Positions 33,791-41,490 are shown, counted from the stretch's first letter. The stretch is 43,200 nt of DNA from an uncultured Roseovarius sp. (GCF_913054395.1 NZ_CAJXIP010000018.1:1-43200), one strand, 5' to 3'. Program-made: numbers and translations. The notes: generated from the sequence alone by a model not told the origin.

Positions 33791-34120
33791 TCATGAGAAA
33801 TCTCTCCATGTCCAACCGGGGCGTTTGGCGGTGATCGCATCGCGAATGTGTTTTGGCGGTTCGAGGGTCTGGGCGGAATAGGTGCCGAAAACCTCGAGTG
33901 TCATGGTGTCGCGGGCCGCAAGGAACCACTTGCCGCAGCCGTTGTTGTGGCGCCAGCGTTCAAAGTGCACCCCCTTGGGGTTTTCCTTGGAAAACAGGTA
34001 GGTGTGGAACTCGTCATCCGTCGAGCCGGGACCGAAGCGTTTGAGATGCGCCTCGCCACCGCCATGAAATTCGGTTTCTTCGCCGCGCACGCCGCAGCAG
34101 GGGCATTCTAGGATCAGCAT
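33791..34120 (-). CDS. soxD: Sarcosine oxidase delta subunit
   Basis: 109 residues, as in other delta subunits. A structural zinc site is visible: C6 and C9 in ECPCCG plus H58 and C62 in RWRHNNGCGKWF. The FHGGGEAHLKRFGP, FSKENPKGVHFERW and RDTMTLEVFGTY segments are typical. Delta stabilises the SoxABDG tetramer. The ATG is preceded by AAAGGGAG. In most Rhodobacterales it directly follows soxB; here 427 bases with a small plus-strand ORF come between, so it probably needs its own promoter or read-through. The name is unrelated to the thiosulfate-oxidising SoxD. Confidence 0.92.
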   Translation of the reverse strand: MLILECPCCGVRGEETEFHGGGEAHLKRFGPGSTDDEFHTYLFSKENPKGVHFERWRHNNGCGKWFLAARDTMTLEVFGTYSAQTLEPPKHIRDAITAKRPGWTWRDFS

Positions 34121-34296
34121 TGGACGACTCCCTTTGCTTCAGAGCTATAAAAGTTATCCATCACAAGTGTTTGTCTCCGAAACCTAAAGTAAACGTTAGT
34201 TATCAACAGCCTATCCACAGACATATACAATTTGCGATGCGTCTTGAAAGCGGCATATGTTTGATTCGGCACGAAGTGAGAACAAGGGGCCGAAAG
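34121..34296. other. AT-richer leader with three DnaA-box-like sequences
   Basis: This part of the insertion between soxD and the small plus-strand gene has TTATCCATC (34154-34162), TTATCAACA (34200-34208) and CTATCCACA (34211-34219), each within 1-2 mismatches of TTATCCACA. It is visibly richer in A and T than either flank. It could hold promoters for the small ORF (plus) and soxD (minus). Confidence 0.35.
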
Positions 34297-34551
34297 ATGC
34301 GGTTGAGCAACTACATGACCATGATTGACTGGGATTTGCGTAAAGCACTTCTCGCGAAAGAAGGAATAAACGAACTCTTCAACGCGCGCCTTCAAGATAG
34401 AGACGCGGTTCTTGAGATATTGTCCGCAAAGGAGGAAAAGTTGAGAGAAGCCTCTATTTTGCGGGCGGAAAGTTGCCAAGTTATAGGGGAACTTCAAGAA
34501 GAACGCTTCACCCAAGATGAGGACTGGGAGGACTGGAGCTATAAACATTAG
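34297..34551 (+). CDS. Small charged hypothetical protein inside the sox operon (ORFan-like)
   Basis: 84 residues from the ATG at 34297, chosen for AAGGGG 7 bases upstream; the frame is open back to 34120, so a longer form is possible but has no clear site. The sequence (MRLSNYMTMIDWDLRKALLA, ...DEDWEDWSYKH) is mostly helical, with a charged middle (LSAKEEKLREASILRAE) that could form a coiled coil. I recognise no family. The region is visibly AT-richer than the sox genes and uses AGA, ATA and TTG codons that neighbours seldom use, which hints at acquired DNA. It is antiparallel to the sox genes, and its TAG overlaps the soxB TAA by two bases. Function unknown. Confidence 0.5.
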   Translation: MRLSNYMTMIDWDLRKALLAKEGINELFNARLQDRDAVLEILSAKEEKLREASILRAESCQVIGELQEERFTQDEDWEDWSYKH

Positions 34552-35792
34552 TGCGCCACCCCCGCCGCGACGCTCTCGTCAATAAAGCGGCCCTGGTGGA
34601 AGCGGTCGAGGCCGAAGGCGTCGGTCAGGGGCGAGTGGCCCTTGGCAATCATTTCAGCAAAGCCCCAGCCCGATCCGGGGATCGCCTTGAAGCCGCCGGT
34701 GCCCCAGCCACAGTTGATGAACATGCCATCGACCGGGGTTTTGCTGATGATCGGCGAGCGGTCGCCGGTCACATCGACGATACCGCCCCATTGGCGCAGC
34801 ATCTTGAGGCGGCTGACCATCGGGAAGGTCTCGATCAGGGCGCGCACGGTTTCCTCGACATGGTGGAAAGAGCCGCGTTGGGTGAAGTTGTTATAACCGT
34901 CGGTGCCGCCACCGATGACCATCTCGCCCTTGTCGGATTGCGACATGTAGCCATGCACGGTATTGGCCATGACGACGCAATCCATGCAGGGCTTGATCGG
35001 TTCCGACACAAGCGCCTGAAGGGCGACGGATTCGATCGGCAGGCGGAAGCCGGCCATATCGGCCAGATGTCCCGAATGACCCGCCACCACGACGCCAAGC
35101 TTGTCACAGGCGATATCGCCGCGATTGGTGCTGACGCCGGTGACCTTGCCGCCGTCGCGGGTGATGCCGGTGACTTCGCATTTTTGCAGGATGTGCATGC
35201 CCATGTCAGAACAGGCCCGCGCATAGCCCCAGGCCACGGCATCGTGGCGAGCGGTGCCGCCGCGCGCCTGCCAGAGGCCGCCAAGCACCGGATAGCGCGG
35301 CCCGTCGAGGTTGATGATCGGCACGATTTCCTTGACGCGGGCGGGCGAGATGAACTCGGTCGTGACCCCTTGCAGGGCGTTGGCATGCGCCGTGCGCTGA
35401 TAGCCGCGGACCTCGTGTTCGGTCTGGGCCAGCATGATCACGCCACGCGGCGAATACATGATGTTGTAGTTCAGATCCTGGCTCAGCGTCTCGTAGAGCG
35501 AGCGCGCCTTTTCATAGATCGCCGCCGAAGGATCCTGAAGGTAATTCGAGCGGATGATCGTGGTATTGCGCCCGGTATTGCCGCCCCCGAGCCAGCCTTT
35601 CTCGAGCACCGCCACATTGGTGATGCCAAAGTTCTTGCCAAGGTAATAGGCCGTGGCCAGGCCGTGGCCACCAGCGCCGATGATGATGACATCATATTTC
35701 TTTTTCGGCTCGGGCGAGGCCCAGGCCCGTTCCCATCCCGTGTGATACCGAAGGGCTTCGCGGGCGATGGCAAAGGCGGAATAACGTTTCAT
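34548..35792 (-). CDS. soxB: Sarcosine oxidase beta subunit
   Basis: 414 residues from MKRYSAFAIAREAL, the family's usual length; the longer frame upstream is a shadow of the leader. The N-terminus has the FAD-binding KYDVIIIGAGGHGLATAYYLG. The covalent-FMN histidine of the family is in GGTARHDAVAW (H183). Other conserved parts are GGNTGRNTTIIRSNYL, YMSQSDKGEMVIGGG and the C-terminal NCGWGTGGFKAIPGSGWGFAE. Beta oxidises sarcosine at FAD and passes electrons through FMN to oxygen, making peroxide. It is the first gene of the unit, transcribed toward soxD, but the small antiparallel gene lies between them. The 214-base leader contains a tandem ATTGCGAC repeat. Confidence 0.97.
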   Translation of the reverse strand: MKRYSAFAIAREALRYHTGWERAWASPEPKKKYDVIIIGAGGHGLATAYYLGKNFGITNVAVLEKGWLGGGNTGRNTTIIRSNYLQDPSAAIYEKARSLYETLSQDLNYNIMYSPRGVIMLAQTEHEVRGYQRTAHANALQGVTTEFISPARVKEIVPIINLDGPRYPVLGGLWQARGGTARHDAVAWGYARACSDMGMHILQKCEVTGITRDGGKVTGVSTNRGDIACDKLGVVVAGHSGHLADMAGFRLPIESVALQALVSEPIKPCMDCVVMANTVHGYMSQSDKGEMVIGGGTDGYNNFTQRGSFHHVEETVRALIETFPMVSRLKMLRQWGGIVDVTGDRSPIISKTPVDGMFINCGWGTGGFKAIPGSGWGFAEMIAKGHSPLTDAFGLDRFHQGRFIDESVAAGVAH

Positions 35793-35896
35793 GCGCGGCC
35801 TCAGGACTAGTGGATTCGCAGACCATGCTGCGGCTTTGACCGTAATGCGACGCCCCGGCATTTCAAAGGATACTCTGGGCGGCGATTTGCGCATCA

Positions 35897-35912
35897 ATTG
35901 CGACATTGCGAC
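35897..35912. repeat. Tandem 8-base repeat ATTGCGAC x2 in the soxB leader
   Basis: Two adjacent copies of ATTGCGAC, with a one-base variant AATGCGAC at 35844-35851, between soxB and ccmI. It lies 105-120 bases upstream of soxB and could be a binding site of a sox regulator. Confidence 0.4.
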
Positions 35913-36006
35913 ATCTCGGCGCTGTCCGGTGACGGGGGCGTGACGACTTGGCCCTTTTTTCCCTGCGCGCGCAGGGTTACATGGGACGGGAAAGAAGGGG
36001 AAAACC

Positions 36007-37239
36007 ATGGGTTTCTGGATCATCGTCGCAGCATTGGCCATTGCGATCGGGGCGGTTCTGGCGCTGACGCTGTTGCGGGGGCGCGTCGGGGATGCCCCGC
36101 CCGCGGCCTATGATCTTCAGGTCTATCGCGATCAACTGAAAGAGGTCGACCGCGACCTTGCCCGTGGCGTGATCGGCGAGGACGAGGCACAGCGGCTGCG
36201 CGCCGAGGTCTCGCGCCGGGTTCTGGCGGCCGATGCGCAATTGCGCCTGGGCGGCGAGGATGGCGGCCAGCCGCGCGCTGCGGGATGGCTTGCGGCCGGT
36301 CTTATCGTGGCGGTGATCGCCGGGGGCGGCATCCTGATCTATGGCCAGGTCGGTGCACCGGGATACAGGGACCTGCCGATTGCCAAGCGGATTGCCGCCT
36401 CGGACGAGGCCCGCGCCGCGCGCCTGTCGCAGGACGAGGCCGAAGCCCGCTTCGGCCCGCAGGGCCAGAGCGTACCCGAGGGCACATCGCAAGATTATCT
36501 CGCGCTGATCGAACAGCTGCGCAAAACCGTCAAGGAACGCCCCGAGGATCAGCAGGGCCTGCAATTCCTGGTTCGCAGCGAGGCCGCACTGGGGAACATG
36601 AGCGCCGCACGCCGCGCCCAGCAACAGCTTATCGCGCTCAAGGGTGACGCGACCACTGCCGCCGATCAGGCGATGTTGGCGGATCTGATGATCAATGCCA
36701 GTGCGGGCTATGTCTCGGCCGAGGCCGAAACGGCGCTACGCGAGGCATTACGGCTGGACCCGCGCGAACCAAGTGCGCGGTTTTACCTTGGGCTTTACCT
36801 CATTCAGGTCGACCGCCCCGATGGCGCGTTTCGCACCTGGCAGGCGCTGCTTGAGGAAAGCACCGCCGATGCGCCATGGGTCGCGCCGATCCGCGCCCAG
36901 ATCGAGGATCTGGCGGCGCGCGCCGGGGTGAAATATGCCCTGCCCCCCGCTGGTGACCTGCGGGGACCGACGGCCGAAGATATGGACAACGCCGCCGGGT
37001 TGAGCGCCGAGGGGCGTCAGGACATGATCCGGGGCATGGTTGCCGGGCTGGCCGAGCGGCTCGCGACGACCGGCGGCAGTGCCGAGGAATGGGCGCGGCT
37101 TATCAACGCTTACGGCGTGCTGGGCGAGCTCGGCAAGGCGCGCCAGGTCTGGACCGAGGCACAGGTGGTCTTTGCCGCCAATCCGGCGATGCTTGATACG
37201 CTGCGTGCGGCGGCAGCCAATGCGGGGATTGCCGAATGA
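36007..37239 (+). CDS. ccmI: Cytochrome c biogenesis protein CcmI (CycH)
   Basis: 410 residues. CcmI is the apocytochrome chaperone of the System I cytochrome c maturation pathway; it brings apocytochrome to the haem-ligation complex. The N-terminal FWIIVAALAIAIGAVLALTLL and a second membrane segment (GWLAAGLIVAVIAGGGILIYG, about residues 93-113) enclose a leucine-zipper-like cytoplasmic loop (YRDQLKEVDRDLARGVIGEDE). The C-terminal periplasmic half has TPR repeats, such as EALRLDPREPSARFYLGLYLI. GAAGGGG precedes the ATG. The stop overlaps ruvX (ATGA). Other ccm genes are not in this window. Confidence 0.93.
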   Translation: MGFWIIVAALAIAIGAVLALTLLRGRVGDAPPAAYDLQVYRDQLKEVDRDLARGVIGEDEAQRLRAEVSRRVLAADAQLRLGGEDGGQPRAAGWLAAGLIVAVIAGGGILIYGQVGAPGYRDLPIAKRIAASDEARAARLSQDEAEARFGPQGQSVPEGTSQDYLALIEQLRKTVKERPEDQQGLQFLVRSEAALGNMSAARRAQQQLIALKGDATTAADQAMLADLMINASAGYVSAEAETALREALRLDPREPSARFYLGLYLIQVDRPDGAFRTWQALLEESTADAPWVAPIRAQIEDLAARAGVKYALPPAGDLRGPTAEDMDNAAGLSAEGRQDMIRGMVAGLAERLATTGGSAEEWARLINAYGVLGELGKARQVWTEAQVVFAANPAMLDTLRAAAANAGIAE

Positions 37240-37712
37240 TCATCGAGGATATTCAGGAATTTGGCGCCGCCCTGCCGCAGGCACGCCCGGTCATGGGCCT
37301 TGATCTTGGCGACAAGACGATCGGGGTTGCGCTCTCGGATCGGCTTTTGTCGGTGGCCAGTCCGCATGAAACCGTCCAGCGCAAGAAATTCGGCCTCGAT
37401 GCCGCGCGCCTGCTTGAGATCGCCGCAAGCCGCGAGGTCGGCGGGATCATTCTTGGCCTGCCGCGCAACATGGACGGATCCGAAGGCCCCAGATGCCAAT
37501 CGACCCGCGCCTTTGCGCGCAATCTTGAGCGGCTGACGACCCTGCCGATCGGGTTTTGGGACGAGCGCCTGTCCACAGTGGCCGCCGAAAGGGCGCTATT
37601 GGAGGCGGATGCGACCCGAAAACGTCGCAAGCAGGTGATCGACAATATCGCTGCGGCCTATATCCTTCAGGGAGTACTTGATCGTTTGCGACATGTGAGG
37701 GCCGCCCTGTGA
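37236..37712 (+). CDS. ruvX: RuvX/YqgF RNase H-like nuclease
   Basis: 158 residues. A putative Holliday junction resolvase or pre-16S rRNA processing nuclease (both roles are proposed for YqgF). The first catalytic acidic residue is in VMGLDLGDKTIGVALSDRLL. The middle motif GGIILGLPRNMDGSEGPRCQ and the FWDERLSTVAAERALLEAD motif with D and E are clear. The start overlaps the ccmI stop by 4 bases; the stop overlaps the GTG of the DUF1289 gene. Translational coupling suggests one three-gene unit. Confidence 0.95.
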   Translation: MIIEDIQEFGAALPQARPVMGLDLGDKTIGVALSDRLLSVASPHETVQRKKFGLDAARLLEIAASREVGGIILGLPRNMDGSEGPRCQSTRAFARNLERLTTLPIGFWDERLSTVAAERALLEADATRKRRKQVIDNIAAAYILQGVLDRLRHVRAAL

Positions 37713-37945
37713 CCGATGAATCCCCGTGGAAACGCAATGAGGTGGATTCGCCCTGTGTGAAGGTCTGTGTCGTCCATCCCGAGGCACGGATCTGCACCGG
37801 CTGTCTGCGCACGATTGATGAGATCACCCGCTGGTCGAAAATGACCCCGGAAGCCCGGCGCGAAATTATGGCCGCCCTGCCCGACCGCAACAGCATCCTG
37901 AAAAAACGCCGCGGCGGGCGCGCGGCGCGGTTGAGCCGGGGGTAA
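37709..37945 (+). CDS. DUF1289 family small protein
   Basis: 78 residues with GTG start (GTGA overlap with ruvX). The DUF1289 core is present: SPCVKVCVVHPEARICTGCLRTIDEITRWSKM, with four cysteines (C-x3-C...C-x2-C) that probably bind zinc or an iron-sulfur cluster. The C-terminus is short and basic (KKRRGGRAARLSRG). Function unknown; widespread in Proteobacteria. It is last in the ccmI-ruvX unit and is convergent with the following minus-strand gene, 19 bases away. Confidence 0.88.
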   Translation: MTDESPWKRNEVDSPCVKVCVVHPEARICTGCLRTIDEITRWSKMTPEARREIMAALPDRNSILKKRRGGRAARLSRG

Positions 37946-37964
37946 GGTTTTTCGGCGAAACCTC

Positions 37965-38756
37965 TTAGGGGTGCGCCAGCCAGCAGGGCCGGGAAAAATC
38001 GCCAAATTCCGGGCGGAAATAGGCGATCATCCGGCCTTCGGGCGGTGCCTCTGCGCCCTGCTCCCAGGGTGCCACCCCATGAAGCGCAAGCCGGTGAACC
38101 AGGCAAACGCCCCCAACTGCCAGGGGCAGTATCACACGCGGGCAGGTTTCAAAGACCTCACGCCGCGTGGCCTGATAAATCTCGGTCAGGTCAACCGCAC
38201 CCCAATCGCGTGGCGCCACCCCATGAAGCGCGCGTTCAAAGGCGCGGCGCATGATGTGATGGCTGCCCTCCCAGACCACAAGCGGGCTTGCCCCTGCGTT
38301 GCACGCCGTCAGCGAGACTCCGAGGATATAGGCGTGCCGTTCGCGCAGCATCCGGCGGCGCGCCTCGCCTATCGCCAAGAGACCGTCCACATGCGCCGCA
38401 TCGCGTATGCGCCGATAGCGAAACGCTGCTTCGCTCTCGCCTGCACGGGGTTTTGGATAGCCGGGATAGATCACCGACACCTGCGCCCGATGCAGTGGCA
38501 ACGCCCCGTAAAGCGCCTGTGCCGCGCCATAGCCCGACCCGGTCAATGGCCCGCTTGTCGCCACCGCACCCCACCGGTCGTTTGGCAGGCAATCAACGCC
38601 AACAAACCAGGTGCCTTCGCATTGCAGGCTTTTTGCCGTCTCTTCGGGGTCATTGATTCGCGCCAGGGCCGCGCGCCGCGCCGCCTCTGCCCAGCTCAGA
38701 ACGTCAGGCTCCGGATCAAAGACCGCAAAGCCCTTGTCCAGCAGCCCCCTTACCAC
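37965..38756 (-). CDS. Phytanoyl-CoA dioxygenase-like (2-oxoglutarate/Fe(II)) protein
   Basis: 263 residues. An iron-binding facial triad is visible: H-x-D in DAAHVDGLLAIG near residue 118, and the distal His in CLVHRLALHGVAPW near 220, followed by Arg of GRMIAYFRPEFGDFS which would bind 2-oxoglutarate. Hence a non-haem iron oxygenase is likely; the substrate cannot be read. The start ATG overlaps the stop of the TauE-like gene by 7 bases, so the two are coupled. It is convergent with the DUF1289 gene. Confidence 0.72.
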   Translation of the reverse strand: MVRGLLDKGFAVFDPEPDVLSWAEAARRAALARINDPEETAKSLQCEGTWFVGVDCLPNDRWGAVATSGPLTGSGYGAAQALYGALPLHRAQVSVIYPGYPKPRAGESEAAFRYRRIRDAAHVDGLLAIGEARRRMLRERHAYILGVSLTACNAGASPLVVWEGSHHIMRRAFERALHGVAPRDWGAVDLTEIYQATRREVFETCPRVILPLAVGGVCLVHRLALHGVAPWEQGAEAPPEGRMIAYFRPEFGDFSRPCWLAHP

Positions 38757-39586
38757 CCAAGCGCCTTGCGCAGCATGTTAAGCGCAATCAGCGTCAGGAA
38801 CGCGGCAAAGACGCGCTTGAGAGGCTTGGCATCCATCGCATGCGCCAGCCTGACTCCAAGCGGTGCCGTGATCAGGGTCATCGCGATGACGATGAAAAAC
38901 GCCACGAGATTGACCGCTCCGACGGTGAAGGGCGGGCGGTTCTCCGGGGCAATTTCGAGGAACAGGAAGCCGATCACCGAGGGCACGGCAATGGTGATTC
39001 CAAAGCCCGCAGCCGTGGCCACGGCGCGGTGAATGGGGCTGTTGTAGAGGGTCATCATCGGCACGCCGAAACTACCGCCGCCAATGCCCATCAGCACCGA
39101 CAAAAAGCCAAGGATCGGCGAAAGAACCGCCCGCGTCACGCCCTTGGGCATTTCGCTGCCAAGGCGCCAGCTGTCGCGCCCGAACCCGAGATAAAGCCCG
39201 ACGATGATGCCCAGCCCGCCAAACACCGCCTGAAGGACCGTCGAACTCAGGTTCGCCGCCACGCTCACCCCGGCCACGGCGCCGATGGCGATACCGGGCG
39301 CCCAGCCCCGCAGGATATGCCAGTCCACCGCACCCTTCTTGTGATGGCTCAGAACCGAGCGCACAGAGGTCACGATGATCGTCGCCAGCGAGGTCGCCAC
39401 ACAGATCTGCATCAATTGCGGGCCGCCATAACCAAGCGTGGTGAAGGCGTAATAAAAGGCCGGCACGAGGACGATTCCGCCGCCGACGCCCAAAAGGCCC
39501 GCCAGAATGCCCCCAAACCCGCCGATCGCCATCAGCATAAGGCTCATTTGCAGCAAAAGGGTTGTATCGGGCAATGTCACAGTCAT
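38750..39586 (-). CDS. Sulfite exporter TauE/SafE family permease
   Basis: 278 residues with about 8 hydrophobic segments. The TauE/SafE family signature is seen in GFGGILAGLLGVGGGIVLVPAFYY near residue 22 and repeated in GFLSVLMGIGGGSFGVPMMTLY near residue 160, as expected of the internal duplication. The family moves sulfur-containing anions such as sulfite or sulfoacetate, but many members have other substrates. Its stop overlaps the phytanoyl-dioxygenase-like gene. It lies 30 bases after the end of dusA, which is on the same strand. Confidence 0.9.
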   Translation of the reverse strand: MTVTLPDTTLLLQMSLMLMAIGGFGGILAGLLGVGGGIVLVPAFYYAFTTLGYGGPQLMQICVATSLATIIVTSVRSVLSHHKKGAVDWHILRGWAPGIAIGAVAGVSVAANLSSTVLQAVFGGLGIIVGLYLGFGRDSWRLGSEMPKGVTRAVLSPILGFLSVLMGIGGGSFGVPMMTLYNSPIHRAVATAAGFGITIAVPSVIGFLFLEIAPENRPPFTVGAVNLVAFFIVIAMTLITAPLGVRLAHAMDAKPLKRVFAAFLTLIALNMLRKALGW

Positions 39587-39616
39587 GTCGCGCTCCGGGT
39601 TCCGTATGGGCGCGAC

Positions 39617-40654
39617 CTACACCGTAGCGGCGCGCGATGCCAGTTCGATTTCGCCCAATGCCTGCTCCAAAAGCTCTGGGCCCGCACCGGGATGATGTGC
39701 GCCCTCCGACAGCATGCGCCGCCAGCCGCGCGCCCCCGGACGCCCCGCGAACAGCCCGAGCATATGCCGGGTGATCTGATTCAACCGCCCGCCCGACACA
39801 AGATGCGCCTCGATATAGGGCAGCATCGCGCGCACGGCGCCCTCGGCGGTGGCATCCGGCCCCCGATCGCCGAAAATCCGCCGGTCGGCTTCGGCGAGGA
39901 CATCGGTGGGCTGATGATAGGCCGCGCGCCCGACCATCACCCCATCAAGCCCGGCGTCAAGAAAGGCCTCGGCCTCGTCCAACGTGGTGATCCCGCCATT
40001 GACCGATAGGTGCAGCGCCGGAAACAGCCCCCGCATCTGTTGCACGAGATCATAGTCCAGCGGCGGGATATCGCGGTTTTCCTTAGGGCTCAGCCCCTGA
40101 AGCCAGGCCTTGCGCGCATGGATGATGAACCGCCCCACCCCGGCGGCAGCAACCCGCGCCAGGAACTCCGGCAAGACATCCTGTGGCTCCTGATCATCGA
40201 CGCCGATCCGGCATTTGACAGTCACCTCAAGGGGTTGTGCGGCAATCATCGCAGAGCAACACTCGGCCACAAGGCCCGGATCCTTCATCAGAACCGCACC
40301 GAAGGTGCCCGATTGCACCCGGTCGCTCGGACAGCCGACATTTAGGTTGATCTCCTGATAGCCCGCCTCAAACCCAAGCCGCGCCGCCTGCGCCAGTTCT
40401 TTCGGGTCCGATCCCCCAAGCTGAAGCGCCACAGGATGCTCGTCCGCCGAATGATCCAGCAAATGCAACGCATGACCGCGCACCAAAGCAGGCGCCGTGA
40501 CCATCTCGGTATAAAGCAACGCCCGCCCCGACAATGTCCGGTGGAGATACCGGCAATGTCGGTCGGTCCAATCCATCATCGGGGCCACGCTAAGACGGGC
40601 TGCGCGGGTCACGTCGGATTTTCCCTGTTTTATAGGGCTTTCCAGCTCAGACAA
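39617..40654 (-). CDS. dusA: tRNA-dihydrouridine(20/20a) synthase
   Basis: 345 residues. Reduces uridine 20/20a in tRNA D-loops with FMN and NADPH. The N-terminal RLSVAPMMDWTDRHCRYLHR, the LQLGGSDPKELAQAA segment and the catalytic NLNVGCPSDRVQSGTFGAVLM are typical; the active-site Cys is that of NVGCP. The SPKENRDIPPLDYDLV and NGGITTLDEAEAFLDAGLDGVMVGRAAYH parts also fit DusA rather than DusB/C. The start at 40654 is the longest; an internal start near VTRAARLSV is possible. It is preceded by a perfect palindrome at 40708-40722. Confidence 0.95.
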   Translation of the reverse strand: MSELESPIKQGKSDVTRAARLSVAPMMDWTDRHCRYLHRTLSGRALLYTEMVTAPALVRGHALHLLDHSADEHPVALQLGGSDPKELAQAARLGFEAGYQEINLNVGCPSDRVQSGTFGAVLMKDPGLVAECCSAMIAAQPLEVTVKCRIGVDDQEPQDVLPEFLARVAAAGVGRFIIHARKAWLQGLSPKENRDIPPLDYDLVQQMRGLFPALHLSVNGGITTLDEAEAFLDAGLDGVMVGRAAYHQPTDVLAEADRRIFGDRGPDATAEGAVRAMLPYIEAHLVSGGRLNQITRHMLGLFAGRPGARGWRRMLSEGAHHPGAGPELLEQALGEIELASRAATV

Positions 40655-40707
40655 CTCATTCGCTTTCTTCGGTTGAAGGCCCGTTTGCCCCGATTTTCAC
40701 CCCGAGT

Positions 40708-40722
40708 GCAACAATTTGTTGC
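40708..40722. promoter_or_regulatory. Perfect palindrome GCAACAA-T-TTGTTGC
   Basis: A 7-bp perfect inverted repeat with a single central base, 54 bases upstream of dusA and about 90 bases after the hdeD stop. No T run follows, so an operator is more likely than a terminator. The regulator is unknown. Confidence 0.45.
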
Positions 40723-40813
40723 GCCGACCGCCAAATGTAGCGCCGTCGCGCCAACCTTAAAACGCGACGGTGAGCGCAAGGCCAAACGAGGCGCGCTGTC
40801 AGACACTCACTGC

Positions 40814-41386
40814 TCAGCGGTCAAAACCACGTGGTATGGATCGGGCAAGCACGACCATCGCCAATCCCGTGCTCACGAGGTCAATGCCCACCAAAAGACC
40901 AAGCATGATGCCAGACGCCTCTGGCAGGACGGTCAGGATGGCGCCGCCCAGAAGAATACTGACCGTGGCCGAACCGATGGCCCATTTCCACCCCGGAGCC
41001 GGGCGTATCCAAAGCGCAAATGCGAACTGGGTGATCCCCGTCGCCAAAAAGACCACAGCCACAATCAGGGTGAGCGCAACCAACCCTTGCTGCGGAAAGA
41101 TGAAAAGGAAAAGACCCGCCACAAGGGTAAGCAGACCCGTGAAGAGTTGCCACAGAAACGCGCCGGTTCCGCGAAGTGAGAACGCCCCGGCCACAACCAC
41201 GCAGCCGCTGACCGTCAAAAACCACCCTATCAGGATGTCAATCACCAGAGAACTGAACAGCGGCAGGAAAAGCGCCAACAGCCCCAGACCGATCATGATG
41301 CCGCCTGCCCAGAGAATCCCCCTGCGCAGCTTTGCGATGACAGTACCGGGTTCGATACTGGCAGCAGGTTCCGTGTTGAATGTCAC
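40814..41386 (-). CDS. hdeD: HdeD family (DUF308) membrane protein
   Basis: 190 residues from GTG at 41386, chosen because AAAGGGAG lies just before it; an ATG at 41431 lacks a site. About six membrane segments are visible (for example AGGIMIGLGLLALFLPLFSSL, LFTGLLTLVAGLFLFIF, IVAVVFLATGITQFAFAL and GIMLGLLVGIDLVSTGLAMVV). HdeD family proteins protect against acid at high cell density in E. coli; relatives in alphaproteobacteria are uncharacterised. It overlaps the tiny upstream ORF by 4 bases (GTGA), and belongs with cbpA and cbpM in a stress-type unit. Confidence 0.85.
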   Translation of the reverse strand: MTFNTEPAASIEPGTVIAKLRRGILWAGGIMIGLGLLALFLPLFSSLVIDILIGWFLTVSGCVVVAGAFSLRGTGAFLWQLFTGLLTLVAGLFLFIFPQQGLVALTLIVAVVFLATGITQFAFALWIRPAPGWKWAIGSATVSILLGGAILTVLPEASGIMLGLLVGIDLVSTGLAMVVLARSIPRGFDR

Positions 41387-41490
41387 AAGGCAACTCCCTT
41401 TACCCTGCGCCTGTCCGGGGTCTGCGGGCATTTTGGCCCGCGATTCCTGAGCGGCATCAGGTTTGCAAGAGGTTGGCTTTTCCTGCTCAT
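41383..41490 (-). CDS. 35-residue basic ORF coupled to hdeD
   Basis: 35 residues from ATG at 41490, preceded by a strong AAGGAAGG site. The sequence (MSRKSQPLANLMPLRNRG, ...RRRVKGVAL) is basic and has one cysteine. Its TGA overlaps the hdeD GTG (GTGA), a common sign of translational coupling. It is probably either a small protein or a leader ORF for hdeD. No family is recognised. The frame is open further upstream but no site is seen there. Confidence 0.5.
   Translation of the reverse strand: MSRKSQPLANLMPLRNRGPKCPQTPDRRRVKGVAL

Noticed and set aside
30879-33881. A 1000-residue open frame on the plus strand opposite soxA
   Set aside because: It is the antisense shadow of a high-GC gene, rich in His/Arg/Gly with no recognisable domain, while soxA on the minus strand is clearly genuine.
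34114-34548. Minus-strand frame of 144 residues in the sox insertion
   Set aside because: It has no ribosome site, and the opposite strand has a better one and a more protein-like sequence. It remains a weak alternative.
35961-35976. Hairpin CCCTGC-GCGC-GCAGGG before ccmI
   Set aside because: The T run is on the wrong side for a terminator in either direction, so I treat it as incidental.
38840-40009. A 389-residue plus-strand frame opposite the TauE-like gene and dusA
   Set aside because: It spans two genuine minus-strand genes and their gap, so it cannot be a real protein alongside both.
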